From: Distichodus sexfasciatus
Taxonomy: Eukaryota > Chordata > Actinopteri > Characiformes > Distichodontidae
Assembly (NCBI GenBank): GCA_032718565.1
Contig: JAVGVS010000239.1
Coordinates: 62,001 to 126,000, forward strand
Direction: 5' to 3'
Length of the DNA stretch: 64,000 bases
This document shows positions 46,096 to 58,559 of the stretch, one piece after another (the first letter of the stretch is position 1; the number at the start of each line of letters is the position of its first letter). The notes under the pieces are model-generated. The model ran no database searches, was not told the origin of the DNA, and saw only the letters and a list, made by a program, of their open reading frames with translations. Made by a program: the position numbers and the translations under genes.

Positions 46096-49000
46096 CTAAG
46101 GACCTGCTACTACCTGATTTCCTAGTGTGACACGGAGGGATGATTTAATGGCCTTGATCTCCCTTTCCCAACACCCACCAAAATGTGGAGCGCTTGGTGG
46201 ATTGAAAACAAATCTAATCTGTTGTTTGGCAAGCTCCTGTTGAAGATGGGGATGGAGAGCCTCAAAGGCTTCAGTGAGCTCGCGTTCCCCTCCTCTAAAA
46301 TTAGTGCCTTGGTCAGACAGGAGTTCAAACGGCTGCCCCTTGCGAGCGATGAATCGTCGAAGTGCCATAAGGAAGGAATCACTGTCAATACTATGCAACA
46401 GGTCCACATGAGTGGCTCTGGTCGTCAGACACTTGAACAACACTCCCCATCGTTTCTCCTGTCGTCGACCAATCTTCACTACCATGGGCCCAAAGCAGTC
46501 AACTCCGGTAGAGTAAAATGCTGGTTTGAACAGTCGCAGTCGTGATATGGGTAAATCTGCCATTTGAGGAAAGTTGGGTTTACCTCTCCACATTCTGCAA
46601 TTCACATATTTTACTTGATGACGCCTAACGGCTTCTCTCCCTCGCAGTATCCAGAATCGTCTCCTTAACTCTGCAAAGACTCGCTCGGGGCCCGGATGAT
46701 GCAGCTTCTCATCATAATCCTGAATGAGCAGAAGAGTGATGGGGTGACGAGCATCAAGAACAATTGGATGTATAGTATCCTGCTCTAAATCTTGTGTGCG
46801 TCGGAGACGTCCTCCTACTCTGATCAGCTGGGAAACACTATCATACTCTGGGGAAAGATTGTACAAACGACTGCTGGAAGAAACCTGATGACCTGCTTTG
46901 AGTTGAGCTAACTCCACTGAGAAACTCTCCTGCTGGGCATGGCGAAGTAAAACCATCTCTGCCGCTCTGTAATCCTCTGCTGTTGAGGGCTCATTTTTTT
47001 CGGCCGCCCCATGCAGGGATGTCACCGTAGCCTGGAGGAAGTCATTGAAATTGTGGAACTGACCAACATCGGGTAGGTCAGGGCAGGAGAGGGGAGTGAT
47101 GAGACCACAAAAGGTGGATTTTTTTTCTTCTTCTGTCCATTCAGCAGACGCAGATGTTGGCTTGGATGGCCACTCTTCTGGGGGCCCATGTAAGAATGAA
47201 GGGCCGTGATTCCACCGTTCTGAGTTTGCCAACGCAGCAAGTGTCTTTCCTTGAGTAATGTCATCAGCAGGATTACTCTTTGTGTCCACATAGCCCCACT
47301 GTTCTGAGCTGGTCATTTCCTGAATCTCGGCAACACGGGTGCCAACAAACACCTTAAACCTGCACGACTCTGACTGCAGCCAAGTTAGAACTGTTGTGGA
47401 ATCAGACCATAATCTAACTTGACGAATGGAAAGAGTAAGTTCTTCAGACAGTAACTTTGCCAGCTGAGCTCCGGTGAGGGCGGCACACAATTAGAGGCGG
47501 GGAATGGATATTTGCTTTTTTGGGCTTATCGTGGATCTTGCAGCCACGAATGAGACCTCTACTCTTCCTGTGGGACCCTGTGTTCTTAGATATGCAACTG
47601 ACCCGTAGGCCTTCTCCGAGGCATCACAGAACACATGTATGTCCCTTTGACTCTCTGGGGTGTCCAATTCAGTGCTCACATAACACCTTGGGAGTGTGAT
47701 CCTTTGCAGGTCAGGTAATTCTGCTAGCCAGCAATGCCAGGCACTCAGAAGCTCCTCTGGTAGATGGGGGTCATCCCACTCCCTCCTTTTGTCCCACAGT
47801 CCCTGGACTAGGACCTTGGCACGGGTAGTAAAAGGCACAATGTAACCAATTGGGTCATACTGACTAGCCAAGGTTCTGTAAATGCTTCTCATGGTCATTA
47901 CGGCATTGTCGGCAGGTCGGTACTTGAACGACAAGGTGTCGCTCTGGCAGTGCCACTGCAGGCCAAGTGTTGACTCTTGACCTTCTGATTGACCCTGATT
48001 GATCCAGAGGTCACTGCCAGTTGACCTGGCCTCAGGTGGGAGATAACTAACTGTTGAGGTGACATTACTTGCCCACTGCCTAAGGTCAAAACCACCAGTG
48101 GCCAGGAGATTCCTGAGCTTCCCTACCAGCTCTCTGGCATCTTCCTCTGATGTGAGACTGTGTAGACAATTGTCTACATAAAAGGATTTCTCCACAATCC
48201 ATCTGATTTCGGCATCTGGAGGGCTGAGATCACATACATGCTTCTGCAATGCATAGATTGCACAACATGGACTGCAAGTTGTACCAAATGGGAGGACCTG
48301 CCATTCGTACACTTGAGGTGGCTCTTCTCTTTGGAGATCCCGCCACAAAAAACGGAGTAGGGGTCGATCCTCCGGCAGTAACCGCACTTGGTGAAACATT
48401 GCCCGTATGTCACTCGAGATGGCTACTCTGTACTCTCGGAAGCGGAGTAGTACCACAAGGAGAGAAGGGCCCAGAGAAGGTCCTGGTAGAAGAAGTGCGT
48501 TAAGGTTGTTTCCCTCATACTCAAATGAACAGTTGAAGACCACCCTGGTCTTCCCATTATGTCGCACCATATGATGGGGGATAAACCATGACTCTAAAGA
48601 GCTGTCAACCTCTGTGGGACTCAACCGAACAATGTATCCGGACTCTTCCAGTTTCCTCATCTCGCTCTGGTACGCTTCTGCCCCAGCAGTGTCCCTAACT
48701 AGCCTCCTTTCTATACCTTTAAGCAGTGGCAAAGTGGCCTCCTTAGGCGCATGCAAGGTTTTCATGTTCTTGGTTCTCAGGAGTGGTGTAGCATAACGAG
48801 AGGTTCCATCTATATCGAGGCCCGTAGTCTTGATGTCCAGGGTGTTGATGGCTTCACTATCCTGTTTGGATCGGGTGACCTCCTTAACTTTACGGAAAGG
48901 GAGGACATCCATTTGCCAGAGTCTCTCAACGTCTCTATATAGCTCCTCTGCAGGTGATGAGACAGTGGTAAAGTGACATACCTGAGTACTACCTCTGGGC

Positions 49001-49641
49001 TTCACCTCCCCTATAGGGCCTTGTAGTGTCCAGCCTAAACGTGTTTTTACAGCTGCAGGACATCCAGGGGGTCCTAGGCGTACAGGTTCTGTGGGCGTGA
49101 TAAGGTGGGGGAAGTCAGAGCCTATAAGAAGGACTGGGTGGACGGTACCTACTAGTGGCAATGGAAGGCCTCGCAGATGTTTGTACCTCCGCTGGAGAGT
49201 GCGAGTATGTTGTGCGTGCTCCGCTAGATCCAGCGTTTTGGCTGTGAAGGCACCGTCTATCCAAAACGTCTTACTAGGCTGCAACACCGGTGCAATGGAA
49301 AATGATACAGTAGCACCATGTATGGTCTTAACATCTCTCTGGACTGTATGTAGAGTCAGCTCTTCAGGGACCCCATTTATACTAAGCTGACGAGCGGCAC
49401 TGTGAAGTAAGATGGTCCTTTCAGACCCATCATCTAGTACAGCGTAAGCTTCCATGCTATGGTCTCCCGCTTTCAACAGTACCTTAACAATTTTCAGCAG
49501 AACCTTCCACCTGTCTCCTGGTATATCAACCCGGGGGGGCTCACAGACAGTGCTTGTCAAACAAGAGCTCACCTTTGATTCGGCACCTTGCCGACTGCAT
49601 TCCTCTGGTGTCTTGTCTTTCTTCGGTAGTTTGACATTCAC
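46096..49641 (-). pseudogene. BEL/Pao pol: protease, reverse transcriptase, RNase H, integrase; one internal stop
   Basis: One frame runs from 49641 to 46096, broken only by a TAA at 47491-47493 inside the RNase H region. In order: an aspartic protease-like segment (AYAVLDDGSERTIL, about 49430-49470), RT (AMFHQVRLLPED; FYVDNCLHS, with YVDN at the usual YVDD site), RNase H (VFCDASEKAYGSVAYL at about 47600, then CAALTGAQLAKLL after the stop), integrase zinc region (HHPGPERVFAELRRRFWILRG then CRMW), and integrase core (GVDCFGPMVV, LSDQGTNFRG, APHFGGCWER). The frame then ends and the last module continues in another frame. Copies genomic RNA and integrates cDNA in intact relatives. This copy looks fairly recent but disabled. 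Confidence 0.92.
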
Positions 49642-51269
49642 TTAGTGGAGAATGGGTAAGTGTCGGCGATTGCAAACCTTACAGGTTGACCTCAAGGTGC
49701 ACTTTGCTACATAGTGTTTACGCGCACAATGCCAACATCGATTGTTACTCTTTATCCAGTTTTCCTTTCCTTCTTTGGTAAGCTGTCTGAAGTCAGCACA
49801 GTGGTCCAGGTAGTGACCAGAAGCATCACAAAAGGGGCAATAGGCCTTAGGACTCTCAGCCATCGTGAGCCTGGTTCCAGCCGGCTTGTCGGCTCCAAGA
49901 AGGAAGGAGGTAGCCTTTGCTGATAAACTTCTCTCCTTCCTGGATAGTCGCCCTTTCATTTCAAAGCCTCTTTGCAGCATTGGTGTCATGTTATCTTCAT
50001 GAACCTGCATCTCAAACTCCAACCAATCTGCTAGATCGACTTGTGTTGGTATAGGCACCTTTAGGGGGTGCACACTTCTTCGAAAGCTGCTTCGCAGGTC
50101 ATATGGAAGTTTACTAAGCAGCCTTGAAACATGTGACCCGCATTGCAGCTCTATGGTTCCCTTCCTACCCAACTGCTCCAACATGCTGACCAATGAGCGC
50201 CGAACATCCTAAAGGCTCTTACGTCTCCACTCTCTATGTTCTGGCCATCCATAAGCTCTGCTATTCTAGCTAGAGCCAGCTGATAGGGCTGACCAAACTG
50301 TTTGTTTAAAGCTTCCATGGTGTCTGTGAAAGGGTGAGGAGAGTGAGCATATGAATCAGCTATAAGCTGAGCTTCTTCAAATTTGAGATGATCTGTGAGG
50401 ACCTGGAACTTAAATCTCTCAGTGGTGTTGACAGGTAAGACGTTCTCCAAAGCGGTTCTAAGGCGAGAGAATTCTCTGGGGTCTGCATGCGTGAAGTTAG
50501 GGATAGTTGGGGGAGGTCCTCTATATGTCCTTTCTTGTGCCACCCAGCTGTGGGCAGGAGAGATGTTATCTGTCATGTGCACATACCTGCCTGGTGTTTG
50601 ATTACCACCTGGCCATGTACTGGAAAGGGCCTGTGGTTCTCCGCTTCTTCCAAATACCTCACTGTCCCTTCTGTCCAAGTCCATGCCATAGGGGGTGGAT
50701 AAGAGTGGTTGTCTGCTTGCCATAACTGGTGGTGAAACTGAAGTTTGGGGGCTCAGTAACTCTTCAGGCTCTGCTGGTCGGTGTTGTAATGGCTGCTGCA
50801 CATGCTGGATACTAGTGTGGACAGAGTGTCTGGTTCTAGGTGCAGGTGTGGGGCCAGCGGGTGCCTGAGACCTTGTGCTAATTCTCGGATATGTGTTTGC
50901 TCTCGGTGCCGGCACTGGAGTATGAGCAGGAGGTTCTAGTGCTACTAGCTGGGGAGCCTGCTGTCGCTCCATTGGTGTACTAGCCATGAGCTGTTCCATC
51001 CTTTGCTCCATCTCTCTGAGAGCTCTAACTACAGCTGGGAGCTGCTCCGCAGTGTGGCGTATTTCACTGACCTGACTCATCAGCTGATCATAACTGCTGC
51101 GCCAGTCCTGCTCATCAGTAGCCTGCTGATTTGGGTCATAATGACGGCAACCCGGAGTTGGCAATTCCGCATAATTTCTTGCTGCACCCTCAACAGGGGC
51201 CACGATCCTGCTCATCCAGGAGCTCCTTAACCTGCTTGGAGCCATTCTCTCTAATGCTGAATCTTCCAC
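49642..51269 (-). pseudogene. BEL/Pao gag, two overlapping frames
   Basis: The first block (50151-51269) has a proline-rich N-terminal half and a conserved middle (RTYRGPPPTIPNF, FSRLRTALENVLPVN, FEEAQLIADSYA). The second (49642-50193) continues it in another frame (VSMLEQLGRKGTIELQ) and ends with cysteine-rich knuckles (CPFCDASGHYLDHC; CWHCARKHYVAKC). The 43-bp overlap at 50151-50193 marks a frame break. Gag would form the particle and bind RNA. Confidence 0.88.
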
Positions 51270-51442
51270 TGCAGTTACGGACTCTTCATGTGGTCTGGTG
51301 GGTGTATTGCTCCCCAGTCTGTCATTATAATCAGTTGTGGGTCACAGAATGCTCTGGCATTCCTATCGTCTTCTTGGGCGGACTACTGGGTCCTCGTGGT
51401 TTTGTTCTTCTCTGCTTGGGGAATACGCATGATCCGTTGTTC

Positions 51443-51460
51443 ATATCGGCTCAAGGACCA
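51443..51460 (-). promoter_or_regulatory. Primer binding site of the BEL/Pao element
   Basis: Minus-strand TGGTCCTTGAGCCGATAT sits just inside the 5' LTR. TGGTCCTT-type sites are what I would expect in fish BEL/Pao elements. Confidence 0.55.
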
Positions 51461-51463
51461 ATT

Positions 51464-52210
51464 TATGCGTGAGGAACAATGTCGCTGATGTCGAGTAAAG
51501 TGCAACCACTATACGACATCCGATTAAGGGCGCATAACCACAGAAAGATTCTGTAACTTCCGCAATACAGACTCTTTTACTTTATACAATGTCACAGATT
51601 ATCCAAATAGTATCAAGATAGCAGATAATTGCTCTATAAAGATGGAGTGGTTTCCTAGAACAAGCATAATAGAGGTGTATGAAAAAAAACAGCAAGGAAT
51701 AACTTTTCACAAGCCATTAGCATATTAAACACTCTTCATCACAAACAGAAAAACATTATGAGCACAGAGTGTCTCTTAAACATTTAAACTACTGACATGA
51801 ATAAACATAGAGCGCCATCTGGGTAATCCACCCGAAAATGTGACATGCATAAAACAGCCATGTAATAGCGCCTATGTGTGCATGTATATTAGCATCTGAA
51901 CATTAGCTGCTAACAGTAGAAAATACAGTCAAACTTACAGTCAAACACACTCCGAAGCTCAATGGGAGCACAGCATAATTTAAGGAAGATTCAAATAAAC
52001 TGAAAGCTATGGCCGGTTAGGCTGGCGGCAGCAGGCTCCACGTCGCAGAAGGGAGTAGATAGGTTCTCTCCTACTGGCGAAAATATAGAACTTATGACCC
52101 CGACAGGTATTTCTGTCCCACCGGCTGGACCTGAATTCACAAACAAAGGCGTAACATTTAAGAGGAGAACATTTATAACAAATCATAAATTATAAGAAGG
52201 CTCTTTCTCG
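51464..52210 (-). repeat. BEL/Pao 5' LTR (right in the window)
   Basis: Collinear with 44800-45571 over its length (ATTATCCAAATAGTATCAAG, GATGGAGTGGTTTCCTAGA) but with many single-base indels and small replacements. Followed by the target duplication CTCAC (52211-52215). Confidence 0.85.
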
Positions 52211-52214
52211 CTCA

Positions 52215-52700
52215 CACACACAAAGTGATAACTCTCACATACACTGGTAAAAGCTCTCACACACTACTGAAAAGTTCTCACACACTAAGTAAAAACCAAC
52301 ATTTTGGGCTGTGTACTAAGCGTGTGTGGGGGATTTTCAATGGTGTGTCTGAGGTTTTTCAATAGTATGTGAGCTTTTCAGTAGATAATGGGAGGTTTTT
52401 CAGTAGTATGTGAGAGCTTTTTCAGTAGTGTGTATGAGCTTTTTCACTTACGTAGAGAGTTTTCACTTGTGTGTGTGTGTGTGTGAGTTTTTCACTTGTG
52501 TGTGAAGGCTTTTTCATTAGTGGTGTGAAGGTATATATATTTTCAGTTGTTTATGTGAGTGTTTCAGTAGTGTATATAAATGCTTTCACTTGCAAATGTG
52601 TGCTGTTTTAAGCATAGTATGTGAATGATTTTGGTTTCACATGTGTGTATGCATGGTTTCACATATGTGTATGCATGGTAATTCTGAATTAAGTCCTAAC
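52215..52700. repeat. Minisatellite arm, right
   Basis: Starts as CTCACACACTACTGAAAAG units, then reverses to TTTTTCAGTAGTGTGTGAG-type units. The outer part is the inverted counterpart of 43240-43665. Confidence 0.8.
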
Positions 52701-52724
52701 AGCCCCTCCATGATTTCTTCTGTG

Positions 52725-53200
52725 ATACCCACAGGGAACCTTCTTTGGTACAGCATAGACCTTTGTACCCACATTTGGTTCTTTTTAAAATCATTTATAA
52801 TAAAGTGATAGAATTTAATGTAAGAATATTTGTATCTTTGTATTAGCTGTGTTCATTTACAATAATTTGTTCCAGTTTGTTTTCAAATGTGGTGTCAAGT
52901 TATCCAGTTACTTTATATAAATTTAAAACTGATTTCTCTAAAAGACAATGACAGATATAATGTTACAATTAAAAGTATTTACAGAGTACATCTAGAAGTA
53001 AATCAGTTGGTTAGGCATAGGGTCAGTAGCCATTAAGGTCATACCTTTTAAATTGTTCTTCAAAGCGCTGAAAGTGATATAAGGTGTGAGTTAAAGAACT
53101 CTTTTTTTGCATCAGTTCTCCGAAGAACCTTAAGCTAGCATGAAAGGTTAGAGCATCATAAAGGTTCTTGAGCATAACATGCTCCCAGGGCATAATGAAG
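52725..53200. mobile_element. Remnant of the GGTTCTT-type MITE
   Basis: Contains GGAACCTTC, GTTCTTT, AAGAACC and a block GGCATAGGGTCAGTAGCCAT, TAAGGTCATACC whose complement occurs near 8030-8060. Confidence 0.5.
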
Positions 53201-54150
53201 AACCAGATTTCTGAATGCTTACGAAAAGCATGAAAGTGCTATACAAATACAGACTCCATTTCTGATACCAAAAAATAAATCTCAGAAAAAATGCGTATAA
53301 TCTTACGGAACACTGGCATCTCATTAAAAACATCCATGCAAATAACAAGACCCGTGTGATATTCAGTACCATTAAGTTCGTGACTCTTATTTAACTTGAC
53401 AAATCCATTTCAAAAATCGCTGAAATCAAATCAGCATTTTTCAACATCTGTCAGCTTTTTTTGTTAACAGACCCCAGTGTCTTTGGCAGACATTAATTAC
53501 CAATGACAGGCAACATGTTTGTGTTTTCTTTGGGACTTGGTTCTGTTTTGAAGTTCTTAATGAAGAACTTGTGTTTTGCTTTATACCTCATACCACAAAC
53601 ACGTACTAAAGGACCAATTTGGCATATACATTCAGGATAATCATAATAATGAGGATAATGTTTTGGGATCAGTTTTTAGGATACAAAACTGTAAATAACC
53701 TCATGGTGCTCTTTAATAAGATGTTTTAGAAATACAGTCATTCCCTCAGAAATACACAATGTTTACAATATGCAACAATAGTAATAAATGCTAGTTCAAG
53801 GACAATATCTTCAAAGTTAAGTGGAATGTTCCGAAATAAGGCATAATGTCTGACTGGCATTTAGACCAATACTACTGCCAGAACAAAATGTATTTATGTA
53901 TGTTGGACGTTCTTTCTCCATCATGAAGCTACATATGAATGCATATGCATGTTGGAGTAATATTTATCATCTATAATGAAGTTCTGATTAAAATATTCAA
54001 ACGGCAGTTTTAATCTCATGCTGTATATTCCAAAATAAGGTGGATCAGTAAATGACACTTTTCATTGGCTGTTTATCTGGCTTTACATCTTGTACAAAGG
54101 GTAGTATTTTGTCGATTTTTTTTGCATCCTAAAATTATTCAGATATTATT
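53201..54150. other. Unassigned intergenic sequence
   Basis: AT-rich with no exon-like reading and no terminal repeat recognised. Confidence 0.4.
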
Positions 54151-54179
54151 AAGACAGATGTTGAGGATTAACTTATTAA

Positions 54180-54625
54180 CCTGGCATACGCCTTTACATC
54201 GCGAAAAAATGTCACTATGCGTTTTTCGTTTACTTGTTTTTAGCGCCGCGGAACATCTCACAAATACTTTCACTTACAGAGGAATCAGGTTTTGCCTTGA
54301 TCACACCACTGAAAACCTTGTGCGTCACTATAAGCGTCCGTGCGAAACAAGCAGAGCATGTTATAGCGAGTAAAATGGTCAACAAGGCTTCGATTCTAGA
54401 AAAATTGCATCGACCATTTTGTGTAATAGAATTATTTGAGTTACCATAACAATCGTTTCACCTCTACTTTACCGCAGTGCCACTTCCCATGATTAACGAA
54501 TTAAGCATGCAGGCATTTACAGATCAGCTCCATAGAACAGCCCAATACTTACGATACCCGATCCAGCCGTTTGAGCCCATTATCGGACCGATACCGATCC
54601 ACATATCGGATCGGTTACATCTCTA
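54180..54625. mobile_element. Right half of a chimeric X/Y hAT MITE
   Basis: Carries the family X tail (AATTGCATCGACCATTTT, CAATCGTTTCACCTCTA) directly followed by the family Y end (TACCGCAGTGCCACTTCC ... TCGGTTACATCTCTA), the same junction as at 34590-34770. The left half is missing. Confidence 0.75.
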
Positions 54626-54727
54626 GTGACAACACACTTCTTTGTTCCTGAAAATAAGATCTGTTTTTAACTGGTACCTGCTCATATACTCCAGATATTT
54701 TGTTTCTCTTTGAATCATATCTCACGT

Positions 54728-55166
54728 CTAAGACAATATAAAGTGGTTAACCGCCCATTTACTACTCACTAAAATACTTCCGTCCGCCTGGCCAAGTTTG
54801 TGTTTTAAGTCACTAAATGGATTGAAAGTATTGCTGAAGACATTCTCCACTGCACTTCTACTGGGATTATCTGAGGCACTTAACATTTGTTCCTTAATAT
54901 TTGCATGAACTACATTGACATACTGTTCCATGCTTTGAACAACTGACAACACTGTTAGCAACCTTACGCACCTGCTTTGCTACGTATCTAGCTATTTATC
55001 CTTATCTTTTGTCTTGCCCTTTTGACATACCAGATGTTATAGAGTTAACTCTTCATCTGGCTCAATGTTGAGTGGCGTCTTTATCGTGAGCTGTTCAGTG
55101 ATGTCTGACTGATGTAATTGTTAACATATTAATTTCATTACTTGTGCTATGATAACAATTTGTTTG

Positions 55167-55253
<87 letters not shown>

Positions 55254-57184
55254 TTAATATGTTAACACTTTGATGAAAATTATTTAAATGCTTACTAAAC
55301 CAGCAAAACTTTTAAACTGCAATGAACATCCTTCTTGAGCACAAAGAACAACAATTTTTGCCTGGATATAACCCATAAAAAGGTGCTGAATTAAAGCACT
55401 CGGTGCATTAAACAGACATCTACAAATATGACACCTGTACATAGTTGGTGTCTATTGGAATTGGCTCTATGCCTCTGCTTGGATTTAATTAGGCTTTCTT
55501 TGATTTTGCCAACACATTAAATGCGGACTAACACCAAAGAAAACTGTGCAAAAAAGTACTGGGATGCACTGAACTAAAAATGGCAGACACACATGTGTAT
55601 TTCTCATTTTAGAACCTGGCTCTCAGCTTCTGTTCATGAACTTGGCCCACAATTCTTTCACCGCTGGACTTTTTTTAGTGGTGTCAATACCATAGACTAC
55701 TGTCTGAAGGAACGTGAACATGAACATGCAGAGAGCTGAAAACAAAGTGCGCCTTAAAGGTTTTTCCAGTGACTGCCAATGATGTGGTTCCTTGGCAGGA
55801 GATGAGCCACTTGTCCATCAAGATGTACTGTCTTCTTGTCCATGTACTGATTGTCTGCTTACATGTTCCAGAGGCAAGAATGTAGGGCTGCCAAAGTTCC
55901 TCCTGGATCTGAAGGTGCTCCAACACACTCCTACATGACTATGAAAAAAATACACGAAGTTGCATTATATCATTGTGTTTACTCTGTGCTCCATCCCCCA
56001 ATTACATCACGTACTGTGGCCAAGTACATACCTTGTAAAATTCAACTAAGTGGTCCGTAGCTTGTGAAGCACTGATCTTTTGTATTTTCTTTTTAGCAGG
56101 CTGATGTGGTAGGGCATGCGGGAGCAGCAAGAGAGAGGGCATGCCACTGTCCCACTTTGTAACCAGAAAATACATAAACCTTTAACACTACTTAATACAA
56201 GTTCTTTCAGCTGAACCTTCCAACAGTATGACAATATGCCTCAAATATAATTTGGTTCACCTTTAATAAAATACCTACATGATCCACTGAGGATTAATCA
56301 TTGTGTCTGCAGGGGAAAATTATGATGAAACATGAATCAGGTCAGTATCTGAATGAACTGTGCCCAGCAAAACAGCATGTGCACATATACAAAGTAACTG
56401 AAGTCTCAGAACAGGCCACGTGAGTCCACCTCATATTTGTGTATAAAAAAGCATGTAACTCCGTTATGGGCAGCACTCCCCCTCACAACTCCATGTGAGG
56501 TAGACCTGCTCTTGCCAGGCAATTATATACAATTTTGTACTCAATAAATCTGTGTTGCATACATTTCTGACTGATCTGACTCTCTATGCAATCAGTGGGT
56601 GTTTTTTCCATGACAGTGCCCACTCCAGGCAGACTTTAGCAGTCTCTGAAACACTGGTGTGGAAGTAAGGTTCTCAGCTTCTTTGATCACCTTTCCTTTT
56701 CAAGCAGTTTGACAGCTGTTTATGGTGCATAGAGGAGGCTGAAATCTTGGTTTTTCTGCAGCAGACAAATGAAAACATTTTTGGTTAAATTTACTAATCC
56801 TAAGATTGCGTCTGTGAACTGTGTTTACTGAAAAGGATGCCAATAATTACCAGCCCTTTGGTGTTGATCAGTGAGTGATTCATCAGGATTGTGGATGAGA
56901 CGCTGCCTGTAATTCAAAGGTCTCCTTCACTTTCTGCGGGATGATTTCTCTGTCATTGGTGTGGTTCATCAAGGACATGACCTCTTTATAATGCTCTTCA
57001 TCCAACTCACCACAAATCTGAGAGAGTTCTCTCTCCCGCCTTGGACCACCACCCCCTGGTATCTGTGTTTTCGGCTTCTTGGACACAAGTTTTGTTTTTC
57101 TTTGAATTGTCTTGAGTAGCCATGGCAAAAATCCACAGCCACTTTGGCCGGCGTAAAAATGTTCCTAATCAGAGACGGAGACAC
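54728..57184 (-). other. Scattered minus-strand ORFs, unrecognised
   Basis: Three short ORFs share the strand: 54728-54961 (VHANIKEQMLSASDNPSRSA), 55684-55926 (KQTISTWTRRQYILMDKWL) and 56883-57128 (QICGELDEEHYKEVMSLMN). None matches a family I can name. They may be pieces of one decayed transposon or retroelement gene, or chance. No consistent splice sites were found. Confidence 0.25.
55168..55252. repeat. (TTA)n microsatellite
   Basis: About 27 uninterrupted ATT/TTA units. Confidence 0.97.
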
Positions 57185-57199
57185 AAGTTAACCATTATA

Positions 57200-58555
57200 A
57201 TCTGCAATAGGAGGGCTTGCTTTTAACAGTGTGTTCACAATATATCAATATCACAATATCAAGTAATGGAAAAACAAATTAAGGCAATTCTAAAACAGTC
57301 TTTGCTTTTAATCTCAAAAATCAATAGCATGGGACTTAGATATTCTTTCCCGGAAAAGGGATCTTTTAATGCAGGGAACAAAGTGACGATTCCTAATGTG
57401 TATTTCTCTTTAGTGAATCACTGAGGGATTCGCCTACAAATAAAAAAATGAATGTATTTTGTTTACATGCATAAAGATCTGTGCTTTATTATGGAGAATA
57501 ATTACCACAATACTTCAATAACATAAGTCATCTGGCAGAGTTAAGCTCATTACTAACATCTCTGCCTTTTCTCTTCTCTGATTAAAGTAAAAACCAATTA
57601 CCATTGGGAAACTATCAATTAGTTGGCTCAAAACATGCCTAGTTTAGTAATTACTGTACCTATCAATGGTATCATGCCCTTCTGTCTCTGTTAACCATCT
57701 GCCGCCTTCTACAGTCACTCTGAGTACCAGTTTCTTCATATTCTTCCAAGACTGTGGTCACTCCTGGTTTTGTCTGCACGATCTACTTAATCAACTAAAG
57801 AGATTGTATCAAGCCTGTTACAATGTAGACTTCCAGCAATTCCTATCTGTTTGGACTGATCCACGAGGTACAGTATGTTTGGCAGTTGGAATTCCAGAGC
57901 AATAAACTGATATCATGATCACCACATTGTTAATCAGGAGGTCAACAAGCCAATGTGAAAGGAAAAAATGTGTGTGTCCCCCCCCCCTTCACCACTGTTA
58001 AACTGTAGAATGGCAATGACCAAAAAATGTCATCATATGTGAGTGCAGCACACGCTGTCTGACTAGCCTTGAACTCCAAAGATTCTTCGCACATGAAATG
58101 TATCCGAAAAAAGAGTCTTGAATCCAGTCTTTTCTTTTGATGTCTATATCTTTACTACAACTTTACAAGCAAAAGATGAATTCTTAAGACTACAAAGGGT
58201 CTTTATGTGACGGTCAAAAGACTGTAATGCTCCTGAGTTCTTGCCTTCAACTCACTTTTACAGTCTATGTTCTTACTTCTTTATATATGACCAGTAGAAA
58301 TCCCCCGGAGGGTGGGAAGATTACTGCCCACATAAATCGAACTACAAGAAAAAGAAGAACACAGCCTTAACGCCCCACATGAATTATCCCAAACAACAGA
58401 AATAAAACCCGAAACATAAACAAATGTGTCTATGCAAATGAGCTTCACCCACAGCCTCATGGGGTCACGCAGCCTTACCGGTGCCGATCGCTACAGTAAT
58501 AAAAATATAAAACGTACATATATCTCCAAATAAGCCTTACAATTATAAAGAATTT
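57200..58555. other. Unassigned sequence before the LINE
   Basis: The 79-codon plus-strand ORF at 57666-57905 has no recognisable motif. A poly-C tract is at about 57979-57987. Nothing else is supportable. Confidence 0.4.
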
Positions 58556-58559
58556 AATA

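Larger units (their letters stand above)
43211..52709. mobile_element. Foldback-like palindromic element, split by a BEL/Pao insertion
   Basis: The left end (GGGGCCGTTAGGGACTTAAT, then TCAGAATTACCATGCATAC) is the inverted counterpart of the right end (GTATGCATGGTAATTCTGAA, then TTAAGTCCTAACAGCCCC). Both arms continue into CACACACTACTGAAAAG-type minisatellite (43240-43665 and 52215-52700), then an inverted pair of V-SINE-like copies, then a hairpin core (43905-44565). With the 7.4-kb BEL/Pao (44800-52210) removed, about 2.1 kb of nested palindrome remains. Long arms with tandem repeats recall foldback/Galileo elements. No transposase and no convincing target duplication were found. Confidence 0.7.

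Noticed and set aside
57666..57905. 79-codon plus-strand ORF as a gene
   Set aside because: No motif, no splice context and no supporting start environment.
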